Positions 63,963-64,000 of a DNA stretch of 64,000 nucleotides are shown here, one piece after another; position 1 is the stretch's first letter; each line of letters starts with the position of its first letter. The DNA is from BJ22 sp021298375 (GTDB lineage Bacteria > Planctomycetota > Planctomycetia > Pirellulales > Pirellulaceae). The DNA is taken from positions 1 through 64,000 of the forward strand of contig JBKDOL010000059.1 of the NCBI GenBank assembly GCA_046343015.1, written 5' to 3'. The position numbers were made by a program, and so were the translations under genes. The notes under the pieces were generated by a model, which was given only the letters and a program-made list of their open reading frames with translations, was not told the DNA's origin and ran no database searches.

Positions 63963-64000
63963 GAATGCGTAGCTCAGTCGGTAGAGCAACGGACTTTTAA
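63963..64000 (+). tRNA. tRNA-Lys(TTT), 5' part only
   Basis: The acceptor strand (GAATGCG) is followed by TA, a D arm GCTC..GAGC and an anticodon loop CTTTTAA with anticodon TTT. The T arm and 3' acceptor strand lie beyond the window edge. Confidence 0.9.

Overview
The window looks like a chromosomal segment of a planctomycete, probably in or near the Pirellulales. Evidence: a GC-rich sequence with dense secreted enzymes, ECF sigma factors of the type common in planctomycetes and verrucomicrobia, PEP-CTERM proteins with an exosortase-like protein, formylglycine-type sulfatase, DUF1080, VIT/VWA, SIMPL and sortilin/BNR-like proteins. No rRNA, phage or insertion sequence is visible. One partial tRNA-Lys runs off the right edge. 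Taxonomy is inferred from gene content only.

Region by region. 1-7.8 kb: two paralogous sigma factor / membrane anti-sigma modules, each beside secreted alpha/beta hydrolases, one of which is a 1082-residue double hydrolase fusion. 7.8-8.6 kb: a nucleotidyltransferase gene bracketed by REP-like repeats. 8.6-17.1 kb: a TPR membrane protein, an exosortase-like membrane protein with no cysteine at the expected site, two paralogous PEP-CTERM proteins and a sulfatase between them. 17.5-24 kb: an ornithine cyclodeaminase-family enzyme, a phytase-like esterase beta-propeller, an STN-like secreted protein and an LssY_C protein. 24.1-28.1 kb: a complete ribose-type sugar ABC importer whose permease carries an unusual extracytoplasmic insert. 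28.1-31.7 kb: trmL, ispG and mgtE, with two heptanucleotide tandem arrays between ispG and mgtE. 32.3-34.7 kb: an overlapping gene pair of an alpha-oxoamine synthase and a GNAT-fold acyltransferase, reminiscent of bacterial sphingolipid synthesis. 34.9-40.8 kb: SIMPL protein, a Gly/Pro-rich lipoprotein and a VIT/VWA protein. 40.8-46.7 kb: selB, a small secreted protein, proC, a hypothetical protein, an EfpL/YeiP-type elongation factor and a DUF1080 protein. 46.9-56.7 kb: sortilin-like propeller, small membrane protein plus M28 peptidase, an SGNH-hydrolase/sialidase fusion, udk and a purple-acid-phosphatase-like enzyme. 57-60 kb: trmD, rpsP and ffh, with a strong hairpin terminator inside the cluster. 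60.5-64 kb: a degenerate histidine-phosphatase pseudoenzyme next to rpe, a Gfo/Idh/MocA oxidoreductase and the tRNA.

The window mixes core housekeeping genes (ispG, selB, proC, efpL, ffh, rpsP, trmD, rpe, udk) with surface and secreted functions: polysaccharide desulfation and deacylation, sialic acid-type sugars, sugar import, and exosortase sorting. A recurrent feature of the intergenic DNA is short tandem duplication, with units of 7 to 22 bp. The most unusual items are the cysteine-less exosortase, the twin sigma/anti-sigma/hydrolase modules, the oxoamine synthase-GNAT pair, the heptamer arrays at mgtE and the pseudo-phosphatase beside rpe.
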